64,000 nt of DNA from Pyrenochaeta sp. MPI-SDFR-AT-0127 (Eukaryota > Ascomycota > Dothideomycetes > Pleosporales > Cucurbitariaceae), in the NCBI GenBank assembly GCA_020747015.1, contig JAGTJM010000033.1, positions 298,587 through 362,586 of the forward strand, given 5' to 3'. The notes beneath the pieces are model-generated. The model was given only the letters and a program-made list of their open reading frames with translations, was not told the origin of the DNA and did no database searches. Position 1 is the stretch's first letter, and every line of letters starts with the position of its first letter. Made by a program: the position numbers and the translations under genes. Positions 1 through 12,736 of the stretch are shown piece by piece.

Positions 1-2065
1 AGCTAGAACACAATGAGGATCTAGTAGAAATGGCGACACTCCCTATCGTCTTCGCGACAGCGCTATATGCACTTCGTTACCGGGCGCAGCTAAAACCCGG
101 AGATACCGTCCTCATCCACTCAGCTGCTGGTGGAGCGGGTATAGCCGCCCTTCAGGTTGCGAAACTTTGCGGTGCGCAAATATTCGCAACTGTTGGTACA
201 GAAGCCAAAAAAGACTTCCTCATTTCTGAGCATAATATCCCTCGAGACCGCATCTTCTCATCTCGACAAGCAGACTTCCTGTCCGGCATTATGAAGTTGA
301 CCAATGGTGCTGGCGTAGATGTGGTATTCAATTCTCTTACTGGTGATTTATTGCGTGCCAGTTGGGCCGCTTGCGCAGATTTTGGGCGATTTGTTGATGT
401 GTCGAAGCGGGATTGCATTGATGGAGGGGCACTAGATATGGAACCTTTTAGTAGAGGAGCAACTTATCATGCGTTTGATCTTGCGGATTTGTACTATTCT
501 AAGAAGAAGGCAATGAATATGCTTTGGTCTAAGTAAGTGGCTGATTGATATTGGATTGATATGGATTACTGACATACATACAAGGCTGCTGGAACAAGCT
601 ATAAACCTGGTACGGAGTGGAGCTGTTAGGTCTATCTCACCTGTGGAATTATTCGACATTACACAAGTCTCAGAAGCATTCCAGCGATTTGGCAATCCCT
701 CGCGCATTGGTAAAATAGTTGTGTCTCTCGCAAATGTAAACGCAAAAATAATGGTATGTATCATTTCTTTGGTTCAAGCGTCCGACCGCTAATCGTAGAA
801 GTATCTACCAGAGAAATACGAGACAAAACTTGACAAAAATAAGACATACCTCCTTGTGGGTTGTCTGGGCGGGCTTGGGCGAACGATATCTAGCTGGATG
901 ATTGACCGTGGGGCACGGAACATTACGTTCCTGAATCGATCAGGCATTTCGAAAGCTGCTGCTGCATCGCACGTCCAATGCATTCAGAAGCGCGGGGTAC
1001 ACGTGGAGGTCATTCAAGGTGATGTAGCTTCTTTGGAAGATGTGGGGCGTGCTTTGGCGCAAAGTAAGAGTCCTATCGGGGGAGTAGTGCACGCCGCAAT
1101 GAAGTTGGACGTAAGTTATCCTCATATCTTGTACATGCCTCTTAAAGAACTAAGTTTCTCATTAGGAATCTCTTTTTGAGCAAATGACGCTTACACAATG
1201 GAACGCTTGCCTGGCGCCAAAGGTTAAAGGGGCCTGGAACCTGCATCAAGCTCTCCTCTCCTCACAATCAGCGCCTGACTTCTTCCTCATGACCTCTTCA
1301 GTGGCTGGCACAGTTGGCCTGGTCACCGAAAGCAACTATACAGCCGCAAATGCGTACCTTGATGCATTTGCACGATATAGACGTGGCGTTGGACTACCTG
1401 CAACCTCTATAGCTCTGGGTTGCATATCCGATGTAGGCTACCTCCACGAAAACCCTGAAGTTGAGAAGATGTTGCTGCGAAAAGGTATTATGGCGTACAA
1501 TGCAGAAGAGGTGTTGCAGATCATTGACTCGGCAATCTCCCCTCCAAGTGAGATGCTATCACCACATGGTTCCCAAGAGGGGTCGAACATAATTGTTGGT
1601 CTTGAGGTCGAAGGCTTGCAGCGTGCGCGAAATCAACAGGGAGGAATTTACGACGACCCACGTGCTGGTATCATCTCGAACAAACTATCGCTTCGAGTAG
1701 AGGTGGGCCAGAATGATGGTCATTCCACAAGAAACGGAGTCGACGACATCTGTCCAAGGCAAGAACTGGCAAATGTACTCTCAGAAGCTCCACCCTGCGC
1801 TGAAGCTGGAACAGAGAAGGTCAGGGCTGTTATACAAACGTGTCTGCTGCGAATCCTAGCCGGATTGCTTCTCCTTCCAGAAGTAAAAATGGACCCAATA
1901 CGGCGACTTGGTGATTATGGAATGGACTCTATGTTGGGTGCCGAGTACCGCTCGACGCTTTCAAAACAGATTGGGGTTGACGTCCCGATCGCAGTATTGC
2001 TTGACGCTAAGATGGACCTTGAGCAACTGAGCCGCTTTGTTGAAAGATTATTAGTTAAGGTGTAA
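1..2065 (+). CDS. Highly reducing polyketide synthase, C-terminal part (ER-KR-ACP), 5' end outside window
   Basis: This is the last ~636 residues of a type I iterative PKS; the reading frame is already open at base 3. Exons are <1..532, 585..753, 799..1110 and 1166..2065, joined by GT..AG introns of 52, 45 and 55 bp that keep one frame. The enoyl reductase comes first, with the NADPH loop GGAGIAALQVAKLCGA. The ketoreductase follows, with the nucleotide loop LVGCLGGLGR and the SSVAG / NYTAANAYLDA active-site region. The acyl carrier domain ends the protein, with GMDSML; its Ser (bases 1928-1930) should carry phosphopantetheine. No thioesterase or reductive release domain follows, as is usual for HR-PKSs, which often hand the chain to a separate enzyme. 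KS, AT, DH and any methyltransferase lie upstream of the window. The product cannot be predicted. Domain order and motifs are seen; the pathway is inference. Confidence 0.93.
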
Positions 2066-2535
2066 ATGAATTGATAGGCTAGTTGAATTTGCACAAATCT
2101 GGCTATGCGAGTACTGAGGTCTCTGCTGCATGAACACAGAAGAGGGGTTTTCGACGGGTCTCGTGTAGTGCCGTCCGTTGAGAGAATTGTGGAGTGCGCA
2201 TAGACAAAGACCGGAGGCATGCAATCCGTGTCAGGTTCAAACACTATCCTGTGGAAAAAGGAATCTTTCAGGGCGAAATTAGTACATGGAATGTAGAAAG
2301 CGCATCGATTGAGTAACAATTCAGGATCTGTCTAGAGAGGCGATTGGGACATGTCAGGTCGATCAAGACCAACCACGAAGCAGCACTAGGCATGAAGCCA
2401 TATGATCATAAGGTAGTAGTAGAATAGAACGCAGCTAAATATCAAAGCTTAGTACTAACTTTCGGTAATTTACAAAGTCATCGAACAATTTTTGATCGAG
2501 ACAATCCTATTTCTCGTCCAAGCAGAGGTACGGGG
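2066..2535. other. Gene-free spacer after the PKS
   Basis: Convergent spacer between the PKS stop and the stop of the opposite-strand cupredoxin gene. I see no supported reading frame or RNA gene. It must hold both 3' ends; I see no certain polyadenylation signal. Confidence 0.6.
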
Positions 2536-3306
2536 TTACAAAAACCACGCAGCGACACCGAATACGAATGCTGCAACGCCACTGATTTGGGCTGGCGCAC
2601 TGAAAGCAGCAGCGCCAGTTGACGAAGGGGATGGGGTGGCAGCAGCCGATGCGGTTCCTGATGCCGCTCGAGATGTAGTTGCTTGGGCAGATGACGCAGC
2701 TCCGGACGCACTATAAAATGTCAACTTGTTTCAGCCACAAGAGAGCGGATCATCACTTACGAGGCGGTTGGAGAAGCGCTACCACTGGCAGTCAAAGCAG
2801 AAATTTGCGCATCGTTGAGGAGTTGTCCACCGCGTACTTCACTTGGGGTTTGACTATCCGCATTCCTTGCCGCGCTTGCGTACGCGCTAAGTCCCTGGGT
2901 TCCATCCGCGCTGTACTTGTCAGCTGCATCACAGTGGGTAGAATTTCGTGCGCTCAATCGCTTACTTGACATTGATGCCGCCCACCATGCCATTTTGGCA
3001 ATGGCCCCTGACGGTGCAGTAGAAGAAGATTGGATCCGTGCTTGTCACGTTTACCACAAACTTCTTCTGCCCATTGTCCGAGCCACCGTAGCCGCCAGAG
3101 TAGAAACCGTTATCCGAAGCCCGGCACGGTGAGCTAAAGGGTCCTTCTGCAACATCGTGGTTGGGATGGAGTTCAAAGACCAGCGTATCGCCTACAGTGG
3201 CAGATGTGGTTTCGGGCGAGAACGCCTGGCCCGGGCCAACCTGGATAGTGTGCACCTCTGCAGCTGCAATGGCAGCGAAGAATGGAAGGAGTGTGGCGTA
3301 ATGCAT
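2536..3306 (-). CDS. GPI-anchored cupredoxin-like extracellular serine-rich protein
   Basis: Spliced minus-strand gene with exons 3306..2966, 2910..2761 and 2710..2536 (221 aa); introns 53 and 50 bp, both gtaag..ag. The order is: signal peptide (MHYATLLPFFAAIAAAEVHT), one cupredoxin domain (residues ~18-115), a Ser/Ala/Thr-rich low-complexity stalk, and a final hydrophobic stretch (GVAAFVFGVAAWFL) that ends the protein and fits a GPI-attachment signal. The domain shows HPNHDV, FYC, RGHC and NGMVGGIN, that is His, Cys, His and Met in the order of type-1 copper ligands, so copper binding is plausible. Such proteins are common on ascomycete cell walls; their job is mostly unknown. It converges on the PKS gene and need not share its pathway. 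Confidence 0.88.
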
Positions 3307-5644
3307 CGCGAGTGGTATTTGTTGATTGGTTGTTTGGAGGAATATATGTTAGATTAAGCCTTCTCGATGGATTCAACAACGATGGTGTGATGAGAACGAT
3401 TGAGCATATTTCTGGGTCCAGAGAAATATTTAAAGTGTGCGCCTCCCTTCGAGAGGCCAATGGCCCCAAGCTCCAGGCGTCGCACAGCCCCCAGACTCCA
3501 ACCGCATCCGCATTCTTGGCACATCCATACCTTAGCATCCTGCTTTGTCAACGGAGATTTTTGACCTTCCAGGTCTGGTACCAGTGACAGGTGGCTTGCA
3601 CAGCCTTCCTGCCATGGCGCTATCGAAACGCGCGGTATTCGGTTATTCTTGCGACTACTGTTCGCTTCGAAACATGACGCAAACTGGCCGCACGATACTC
3701 CTCTGACCATGGCAGCCAAGAGGCCGAAAAGGCCGGATATTGGTGAGAATCTCTTTCTTAAGACGCTGAATTTATCTTATCATGTGTGCTCTGCCATGGT
3801 CAACCGCTCAACACTGGTCCTGCGTTCCTGTTGAACGCAAGATCGACGGGAGTCCTCAGCTGAAAAATGTTGATCGCTGATTTGAGCTGCCCTTTACCCC
3901 AACATTCTTGACCTGCCAGCCCCGCGTTCCTGCATGCAATCCACGGCTCCTGTGTCTTAGCGCCATCCAGGACAATTCGAATGACCGGAATAATTACCGA
4001 CGAGGCTGGGAGTGACAGGGCCAAGTGTCTCCATCCCAAGACGCCGACGCCAAAAGTCCGGGTAATATCCAGGAACACATCGTTCCTTGCAAAACGTTCC
4101 TCGATTCCAAATAATGTCGATGCGACGAGATAACGGTGCCTGTGCCTTACTGGATCGGTCCGAGAACGTAAACCACCCGCGACAAAACAAGCGACCTATC
4201 TTCACTTTGAAGCAATAATAAATATGCATACGTTTTAGATTATACAATGTTAATCTCGAGTTAGACACTAAGCCATTGCTGAACCATTGTAACCTTTCCC
4301 TACCAAAGCATCATAAACTACCAGGCCAACTTTAACTTGGTCTATCTGACTACAAGCCTATCTGAACTTCAATTGACCTTCACTTGATTTTATCAAGCGT
4401 CTCGATAGAAGTACATAGCCTCTTGACCCGCTCCCCGCCGCATTCGGCCGATCGTCGGCGCTACTGTTAAACGACGCAGCCTATAGAACGAGCCTTCCCC
4501 AGCAAAACCCTCGCAGTCAGCATTACCAACCATCGAAAAGGCCCAATTTCTTGAGTCGGTATGTGCGTAGCTTGTCCTAAGAAGGTGAATTTCGGATCAC
4601 ACAATGGTGCTTATTTTAAAAGTTGATTGGATGACTAATCGCGGCGGAACAACAGCTGCAACGGAGCAAAACGGACTTTCCAGAAATCCTATGTCTGCCC
4701 ACGCAGTCATAGAGCTTTGTGGATGATACTGCCTTATTGTTTATCTAACTATGTACGCAAATTCTGGCTCTGATCAAGGAGGTTAAAGTCTTCATATGTG
4801 TATTGTGGCTCGTTCCATTTAGGGTGATAGTTCACATCTCAGCCATTGCACCTTGTCAAACCATCAGTCTGCGTAGACATTTGAATCTCGGGCCCGGACA
4901 GTAGAACGACCGGTTCAGCTTGACTTCTCAGTTTTTGAAGCAATAAGAGATTAGGGTCGAAGAGACCCAGAGTTTCTCTTAAGTGACGACGCGCTGCATT
5001 GCTTTACGCGTCGATCAATATAATTAGCGCATTCAACTGTGGTATTGGCAAAATACTAGAACGATATAAAATCACACGCTTCTTGTGAGTGACTGTAGCT
5101 GAATGGTATTCTGCTTTGTATGTGCCTTGTTCTATTTAGTTGTACATCAGCTCTTTGTTGAGTCGAACAGCTACTGTGACATGTTATCCCGTTCACTTAG
5201 GAAACTTAAGTAGCATCTGCAAGATCCTTTCATGATACATGACCGTGCATATGCTTTTATTTTGATCGACTGTTCGCGTACCTGTCGAGCGGACAGCTTC
5301 GACTATAGGAAAAAGACTACGCCGCACAGCACCCACACCATCGCGTCTTCTAGCCCGCGCCATTTCGCCTATGCGTCGACCCGGGGACCGCACATCTACA
5401 TCCTCTAAAATCCATGCCATACAATGCAAACTTAAACCATTGTTCTAGTAAATGGACTTTAAGCACAGCGTTGGGTTTATTTGGTGCTACAGGGCGTTAC
5501 GCCAAGCCATAGAGAACAATGCGCGAATGTCACACTAGAAGTAAGAGGTCAAAGGACTACATACACCCTTTGTACACTAACGTGGTAGTATTAGTCGTAG
5601 CTCTTACATATCTAACTAGTCTTCGAAGAATCGCTACCTCAATC
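3307..5644. other. Long gene-free stretch
   Basis: No reading frame here has recognisable domains, splice structure or homology. It must contain the cupredoxin promoter at its left end. A minus-strand 121-codon frame (3354..3719) has one CxxC but nothing else supporting a gene. Confidence 0.5.
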
Positions 5645-5653
5645 TATATAAAT
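5645..5653 (+). promoter_or_regulatory. TATA box of the phosphotransferase-like gene
   Basis: TATATAAAT lies 90 bp before the ATG at 5743 and is followed by a pyrimidine-rich leader, the usual arrangement for a fungal core promoter. Confidence 0.5.
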
Positions 5654-5742
5654 CAGCTCCTCCCCGACTGCACTCTCTATCCTTTCTTTCCAGCTACTAT
5701 CTCGTTCCACTTGACATCCTAGCAATAGACTTTTTTCCTGAT

Positions 5743-6843
5743 ATGCCTCTCACAAAAAATGAAGTGTTTATGAAACACTTCGGGGTCTCCGATCGTTCTG
5801 CGGCCAGCGATATGATTTACGCTGATAATTTCATACCAAGCCCGCCGCTTTCCGAATGGTCAACCCTCCAACTACCATACACAGCTCCCACACATCCCCC
5901 AATTCCTTCAATTGAGCAGATTGACCAGGCAAACAAAGATAGCAGCCTTCGAAGATTTGGATTTTACGAGGTTTGCCGGATTGGTGATTGCGTAGTAAAG
6001 AGATCTTCGCACGAAGTAATTTTACAGGTTAAATGCCCTATACATATTACGCCTACTAGAGAGTGTTTCTAACAATAATAACAGGAAGCCGAGAACATGT
6101 TATTCCTTGAGCAAAATTCTCAAGTTCAGACCGCTAAAGTATACGCTGTTTTCCGCCACCCAGACACCAATACCGGCAAAATCGAAAACTACCTAGTTTC
6201 GGAGTACATCCATGGCGAAACCATGACTGAAGAGCTGTTCAAATCTCTTAGTGTCACAGACCGCAGCATCTTCTGCAGCAGACTCGGGGAGCAACTGAAG
6301 TTGCTCAGGTCTGTCCCACCACCACAACCTGAATACTACGGCCGCATTTACCGCCAAGGATTTCATTATCATCTTAATCTCCTCGACCTCCGTAACCAGA
6401 GCATGTGGGGCCCCTACAACACATACGAGCAGCTTACATTTGCCATGTATGACGCTGCTGAGCTAAGAGAAGCGATCCTCCTCAACACACCAGAATTTTT
6501 GCCCGACCAAGTTGAATTCCTGGCTGAGTTCAAGTCCATCATCAACAGATCCAAAGGCCGAAAGCCTCTCCTTACCCATTTAGATCTAAAATGGGAGAAC
6601 ATTATCGTTCAGCCTGTCAAAGAGAATGGGGAGGTAATAGATTGGAAAGTTGTTGTGATCGATTGGGATTCGATGGGGTGGCTGCCAGCTTTCATGCAGG
6701 AAGCGTCACTCAATGAACGCATAGCAATGGAGGATAAGGATGCGAGAAGTGTATTCATTGAACAAATGTCTAATTTGTTCGAGGTTCATTACAAAGAAGA
6801 GTTTGAATTCTTCGCGAATGCCGAAGATTATACGTTCGTCTAG
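5743..6843 (+). CDS. Aminoglycoside phosphotransferase (APH)-like kinase-fold protein
   Basis: Two exons, 5743..6027 and 6085..6843 (347 aa), separated by a 57-bp intron with a CTAAC branch site just before its acceptor. The C-terminal lobe carries THLDLKWENIIV (residues ~258-269), the HxDxxxxN catalytic loop of APH/choline-kinase-like proteins, and VIDWDSMGW (~285), the metal-binding IDWD motif. The N-lobe includes EAENMLFLEQ, fitting the helix with the conserved Glu. Fungal genomes carry many such phosphotransferase-family proteins. Their substrates are mostly unknown, and antibiotic resistance should not be inferred. No signal peptide, so probably cytosolic. All key residues are present, so it looks functional. 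Confidence 0.85.
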
Positions 6844-7008
6844 GTTATCAGTCATCTAAACGTGCCATTCAACTTTATCTGAATACCTGCCCATCTCTTT
6901 CACCATCTAGAAGCACTTCAAGACACAATGGTTACTCAACATGTTTAGTCCGTGATAGAAATGCCTTGTCTTTACAGTATATTACCCTCATTCTTGATCC
7001 ACGTACCA

Positions 7009-7371
7009 TCATCCGCAACCACCCAGAAATTTCAGCATTTCGTCAATCCATGTATGGAAGACTGTCTCTTGACAGAGCCCTGTTTTTGTTTGAACAGGTA
7101 TTTTCAAACATGTATCTTCGAGCTTGTCACCTTTATTAAACCCATTACGCTTGTTCGAAGTTCTAAACCATCCTAGCTCCCTGAATTTGGTTCGTGGCGA
7201 GTATTGTCGAGTTCGACATTTCACTATGCCAGTTTTTGGATTTGGATAATAGGAATTGCAAATGTGGTGTTTGTCTATATCGCCAGTGACGTATTGATAA
7301 AGATGCAAGGGTTTATCTCCGTCTTTTCCCACGTAGACTAGGTGGTGCTCCTCAGTCCGATGTTGCGTCAT
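7009..7371 (-). CDS. Hypothetical 120-aa protein
   Basis: An ATG-started single frame with balanced codon use and a non-repetitive, soluble-looking protein (MTQHRTEEHHLVYVGKDG at the start, four cysteines, many aromatic and charged residues). No signal peptide, membrane segment or family that I recognise. It is tail-to-tail with the phosphotransferase-like gene. It could be a small orphan gene, one exon of a longer gene, or a chance frame. Confidence 0.3.
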   Translation of the reverse strand: MTQHRTEEHHLVYVGKDGDKPLHLYQYVTGDIDKHHICNSYYPNPKTGIVKCRTRQYSPRTKFRELGWFRTSNKRNGFNKGDKLEDTCLKIPVQTKTGLCQETVFHTWIDEMLKFLGGCG

Positions 7372-10300
7372 TGTGTCAAGCGCAGGTTTTTTGTTATATC
7401 TGGGGGTTCAGCTGACTATCAAGCATGTGCGCAAGCAAATTGCAAATAGGATATACGCTACTACAAGTTATGCAAGTATAGATAGGGTTGATCTGTTTGC
7501 ACTAGTCTGCTGGAAAATTGACAGGACTGCTAAAATGTATCTTATCAGGCAGCTCAGATGGGTTTGACAAGGATCAGGACAAGATTAACCCTTAATGTGA
7601 CAAGTTCATTCGTCATTAAGAGTAGATATTCGCTAGTCTTGACTAAAGTTTGCATGCATTATAGAACATACAGTACACTAAACTCCTAGTCATGTGTATG
7701 GATGATGTCTTAGACAGTAGTCTGTGCCATGATAGACTTGGTTCAAGAGCAGATACTGGGCCACAACAATATAAGACACTTGACGTTAGTGTTTCAACGG
7801 GGCACATTCACGCTGACGAGGTTCCAAAACCATTTGTCACGAATACTAACAAATTCTGCGATTAGGATTCAGAATCAGTCTTGGAGTTGTGCTTTTCCTT
7901 GCAGTAGAAGGCCAAATATGACATGTTCAATCCTATATATACAGAATCTCAAATCTAAAAGCACAAAGTGTCATGTCCAGGAACCTCAGCTTGTGGCTTT
8001 ATCGATTCAAGGTCACCACCATAAGCACCATAAAAATCCAGTAACTCCTTCTTCTATCCCTCTATCCTCCAACTCATATTGCAGTCTAGCCCCACCAACC
8101 TACTAAAGATATACAGGCTTGTGTGGCGGGGCCAGCCGGATGGGGCACAGAGCGGCTGACCGTGTCACTCAAACAGCCAGGCATTGTCAAACTCTGGGCG
8201 GTGCCCGACGACACAGTTGGGGGGTACGCAACCTACAAAGGTAGCTGCAGAACAACCAAATGTCCTGATGCAGGCAGCGAGGCGGCGGTAATGACTGTAG
8301 CTTGCGAGAACTGCAGGGACTATGGCCAAGGCTGCCGATGTGGGCCAATGGATGCTAGGATCGTAATGGCGGCTACTGGTCGAGCTGTAGCTGGAGCTGG
8401 AGCGAACGCTGAGGCTTGGGGAGGTGCTTGAGACTCTGAGCGCGGGCCCTTGTGTGTTAGTAGATCAAGGCCGCCCTGGCGGGACTTGGCTGCAGCTAGT
8501 CAACGACACTGCACCCAAACTCCAGTTGCAAGACTTCAACAAAAGCGAAATACAATGCTTCGCGACACGCAAGACGTTTTCTAGGTCTGTCAGGCTAAGA
8601 CAGTAAGAAATTGATCCAGGATATCTCGGCATCTGGCGATGTCTTCCTGTGATGAAGACAACTAGCGCCCAAGGACCTCTTTATCGAGGATTACAGCCGC
8701 ATTTCAGGCTGCCTTCTCGTCAAAGGCGATTTGGTAGGCAAAACTAAAGGTCCTTGAAGAATATTCTCTCTCTTATAATCCATGTAGAGAGGCCGCATGC
8801 TTGCCACCGGTCATATGTGTCCTTGCCGACGGATTAGGAACTGATGCCATGGCATTTGAAGGCCATGGCGGCGCGGTCTCACAATGTATATGAATAGTAA
8901 CTGCTTGCCGCCCAACCAGAGTTCAGGAGTTGAGCAAGGTTTTTGTAGCATGAAAAGAGTTTCCCGCCTTTTTGCGCGTATAGCAACGTTTCTGTTCTCG
9001 AGGACAGAATTTTGGTCTTCCAGGCCACCTTTGCAGGTAGAGAGACCTCGTTTAGCCACTGCGTCAAACAGCGCATCGAGACCATTCATTTCCCTTATCT
9101 TGAGCAACTGTACTGGGTGTCAAGTTAGCGTCTCGACACGACGTATCACGATCAAGGCCCTTCCTCCGGTTGGTTTCTCCGAAAAATCAATACTCGAGCA
9201 GTACTGAGAAGACTGCCTCAAAAGGAATCGTGATATGCGCAGTACCAATTACTCTGGGGTCAAATTCAACTTGGTCATATCACTCATTCACCAAAGTGCA
9301 GCAGGTAGAAAGAAACTGTTGTTCACGAATAAAATTTTGCAAATCTTAAGAAAAGGCGATGAGCAGAGTAGATGGGCTACACTAGGCTGTTCTCTATCGA
9401 GATTCCCTTAAATGTCCTAATAGTAATGTCAAATACATCAAAATAGCTCAGTAGATCGTGGTTACAAGTGAGAGTCCTTCTCAGAACAGCCCAAAATATG
9501 CTTGAAAATAAAAGCGACAAGAGAGCACAAGACAATAACGTTGTTTTGAGACCCCTCATCGTACTAGAATAATCTAATAGTACAAACATTCCATTAGAAT
9601 TTAGAAGGATCGTGTTTTCGGACAGTAGAAGAACTTCACAATAAGGGGATAGGAACTGATTTTGTCGGGACACAGTCCTTATAATATAATTCTCGTGAAA
9701 CCCTCGCGCAGGTTTTCAGAGTGGTTGAAGTGGAACTATTAAAAAGGGTGAGCAAGGAAAGCAAAGAAACGAGAGGTCGATTACGAGCATCTTCATGGTT
9801 CTGATTGTGTTAGAGAAACAATCTCGATCATAGAATTCCGCTAGCGCCGAGATTTTAGAGTGGTGATGGGTCATTGGCCACTGTTTCTGCTTTAGGTTTG
9901 AACTCCGTATAAGCCTGGTTCCCTGGATATTACTTGCAAGCCTGGTGGGACGCTAGAGACTTCCACGCATTATAGCCGCCGCTACCGCCAGCACATATTT
10001 TTTTATGAGAAGAAAAAGTGACAGGGACCCCTAGGATTCTTCTTGGTAGTTGTCAAGGGGTTTCCTTTCTGGGCCAGCTTCCCTTTACCAGAGAAGCCGT
10101 TAAAGGATGATTGGACCGGGCAAAATGTGACCCTCAGCACCCCTGCCACCATCATATCCACTCTATCAACGGCTTTTCGCTCTTGGATAAGATAAGTGCA
10201 GGGACGGGTTCATTCCGCTTCCTCCTTATACAGCCCGTCGGCCCGTCCAAAAAGCATGATTAATCTGGTCTCCAAGGTAAAGTTAGGAAGATCCTTTGTT

Positions 10301-10431
10301 ATTCAGATGACTACATTGAAGGGCAACGCTCTACTATCGTTTAATCCTTCAAAATATCACGCACTGGGTGATCAGTCCATTTCAAGGTTGATCCAGCATA
10401 ATTTATTTCATTCAGATCTTGCAACGAGATC
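7372..10431. other. Gene-poor 3-kb stretch
   Basis: No frame is supported by domains or splice structure. A GC-richer patch at about 8120-8610 carries a plus frame with several cysteines (including ACENCRDYGQGCRCG) but no ATG at its start and no family match, and may be a gene relic. The promoter of the MFS gene must lie at the right end. Confidence 0.45.
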
Positions 10432-11774
10432 ATGGCGACTGAAGCGAAGGGAGCAGTTGGTGATACATCGCATGTGAATACACCTCTCAACACACAGAAA
10501 TCTACGTGTTGGATTCAAGTCGCGGCCAGCTTCTTCCTGATGTTTAATTCATGGTCAGTATCCTGTTCATGTACAAAAGCACTTACTGAAGACTATGAAA
10601 CAGGGGTCTCATAAATGCATTTGGCATTTTCCAGGAATACTACGCCTCGTTCGAGCCTCCTCTTGCAACATCGTCCTCGATATCGTTGATTGGAACTTTG
10701 CAGATCTTTCTACTGCTGATTTGTGGATCTGCAACAGGGTCCTTCGTCGACAAAGGCCATGCAAGAAAAATGACCTTTTCCGGCTGCGCTCTTTTAACCC
10801 TTGGGTTGCTCTTCACATCGTTTAGTGGAGAGTTCGCCTTTCCTTATCGTCCTGTGTACTACCAGGTTCTCCTATCGCAAGGAATTCTGCCAGGCCTGGG
10901 TATGAGTCTCCTCCTCGTTCCATCGACAGCAATTGTTTCCACATACTTCACTCATAACCGCGCCCTTGCCGTCGGGCTGGCGAACACGGGTGCGTCAATT
11001 GGTGGGATCATATATCCCATTCTTACTCGTCGCCTTCTGGCCAGTGTAGGGTTTAGCTGGGCTATGCGAGCCATTGCGCTTGTTGTTCTTGTAACCACCA
11101 CCATCGGCGGTGTTCTTGTACGCCAGCGTACTGAATTGACTCGGAACCCAGCCAAACGAACACTGTATGAATTTCGTTGTTTGAAAGAACCAGCCTACGC
11201 CTTGTTCATTGTGGGCGTTTTCTTCGCTTTCGCCGGCCTCTACATACCCTATTTCTACGTTGCTGTCTGGGTGCGCGAAACAGCGTTTCCTATGCACGGC
11301 TTGAACGCCTATTATTTGCTGAGTATCATCAACGCAGGAGGGCTGGTTGGCCGTATAGTACCTAATTTCTTTGCGGACAAGTTTGCCTCAGGACCGGTGC
11401 TTACTCAAGCCTTTGCGGCTGTTGCTTGTGGTGCGCTCGCAGCAGGCTGGACTTACATCGAAACATCTTTCGTGGGTCTCATTGTCTGGCTTGCCGCATA
11501 TGGATTCGTCAGTGGCTGCATCATCAGCCTGATTCCAGCTAGTGCGGCAACATTAACACAGGACATGAGCAGACTTGGTGGCCGGCTGGGAGTGTTATTC
11601 GCTGGCAATGCTGTTGCAAGTTTGGTTGGCAATCCAGTTGCAGGTGCAATCCTACGTAGCACCGATGCAAGTTGGCGGGGTCTTGCAGGCTACTGTGCAG
11701 CATTCAATTTTGCGGGTGGTGCTCTACTCGTGGTGTGTTGGGTCTTGAATGTTCAGAGTAAAGGCAGGCGGTAG
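10432..11774 (+). CDS. MFS transporter, monocarboxylate transporter-like
   Basis: Exons 10432..10553 and 10604..11774 (430 aa). The 50-bp intron splits the Trp codon in FLMFNSW|G, and joining it restores the family signature W-G-(L)INAFGIFQEYYA at the end of the first membrane helix. About twelve hydrophobic segments follow, with the inter-helix loop GSFVDKGHARKMTFSGCALL and the mid-protein loop before KEPAYALFIVGVFFAF. This matches fungal MCT-family (SLC16-like) carriers of the plasma membrane, which move small organic acids or related metabolites. It lies 1 kb before the flavin monooxygenase on the same strand, and such pairs are frequent in secondary-metabolite loci. The substrate is unknown. 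Confidence 0.92.
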
Positions 11775-12736
11775 CGCTATTGGTTACATATTGCAGGTTC
11801 GATTGACAAAAGTCCCACTCTGCGGAAAGTCCAGTATGTGATGTTCTACCAGCCCATTCAAAAGCATTTTTGCGTGAGTGTGTGGGGGGCCAAGACCCAT
11901 TGAACACTATGATACATTGCTCGCGGCAAAATCTAACATGATGACAATGTCGCAATTCTGGATACACGTAGGCCCTAACTCGTCTCGTCAATGCAAGACA
12001 TTTTTGGCCTGACAGTGGCGTGGCTCGCATCTACTATGCTTGACTCTTTGCAGGGTTATCCTAGGTATGGGAATGAGCCGTGATATATGATGTATTGTCT
12101 TGCTCAAAGTCGGACCTGCTGCACGATGCGACGAGCCCTTGCGCTGTGGGACGACCATCCACCGCGACGCCACACGGACCGGACCGGGCAACCCAGAATG
12201 GGCGTCGCGCTCCCCAAGTTTCTGCATCCGGTATGCCCACGGACCACGTGATGGCCTCCTTCGCCGACGTGAAAGGCCTGTGACCAACACGCTGCTCGAT
12301 TCAGATCTATCACCGAGGTCCGCCCGCAAGCGCGAAGGCCCTTGTTGCGACCTACCTTTTATGACACAGTCACGCAGCTTGGTCGAACGCACCTACCTCT
12401 TCGAGCCCATCCATCAGGAACACATTCATTAAGAACTTACGCTCCGCTCCGAGAATTAGCAATGCTTCTTAGCTTGACGTTAGAGGAATGGGTTACTCTA
12501 TTAAGTCTCGTATCATCTACCGTGGTAATTTGTTTTGTGATCTAGTGCGGAAATGCTCCGTGTTTTGTTCATGAAGGCATTGTTTCGACCCGAAGAATAT
12601 CAGGCTTAGGAGCCAAGACAGCACGCAATTTAACTATAAGATCGGAACGTCCTTGTGCATCATCAAGTAGTTGGCTGTCGCTTCTGACTGTGTCCTAATC
12701 AACCTCTACAAGCGCTTGCTATCCTCAAAAGTAGGC
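11775..12736. other. Intergenic spacer with a GC-rich patch
   Basis: Overlapping frames on both strands at 11988-12432 come from local GC richness and show no family features. The monooxygenase promoter is expected here. Confidence 0.5.

Noticed and set aside
3354..3719. Minus-strand 121-codon frame with one CxxC as a zinc-ribbon protein
   Set aside because: Only one Cys pair, no family pattern, and it overlaps the expected promoter of the cupredoxin gene.
8123..8431. Cys-containing plus frame as a secreted effector
   Set aside because: No ATG at its start, no signal peptide, no splice partner found; kept only as a note in the spacer entry.
11988..12432. Overlapping long frames on both strands
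   Set aside because: Explained by local GC richness; Arg/Pro-rich nonsense composition with no domain.
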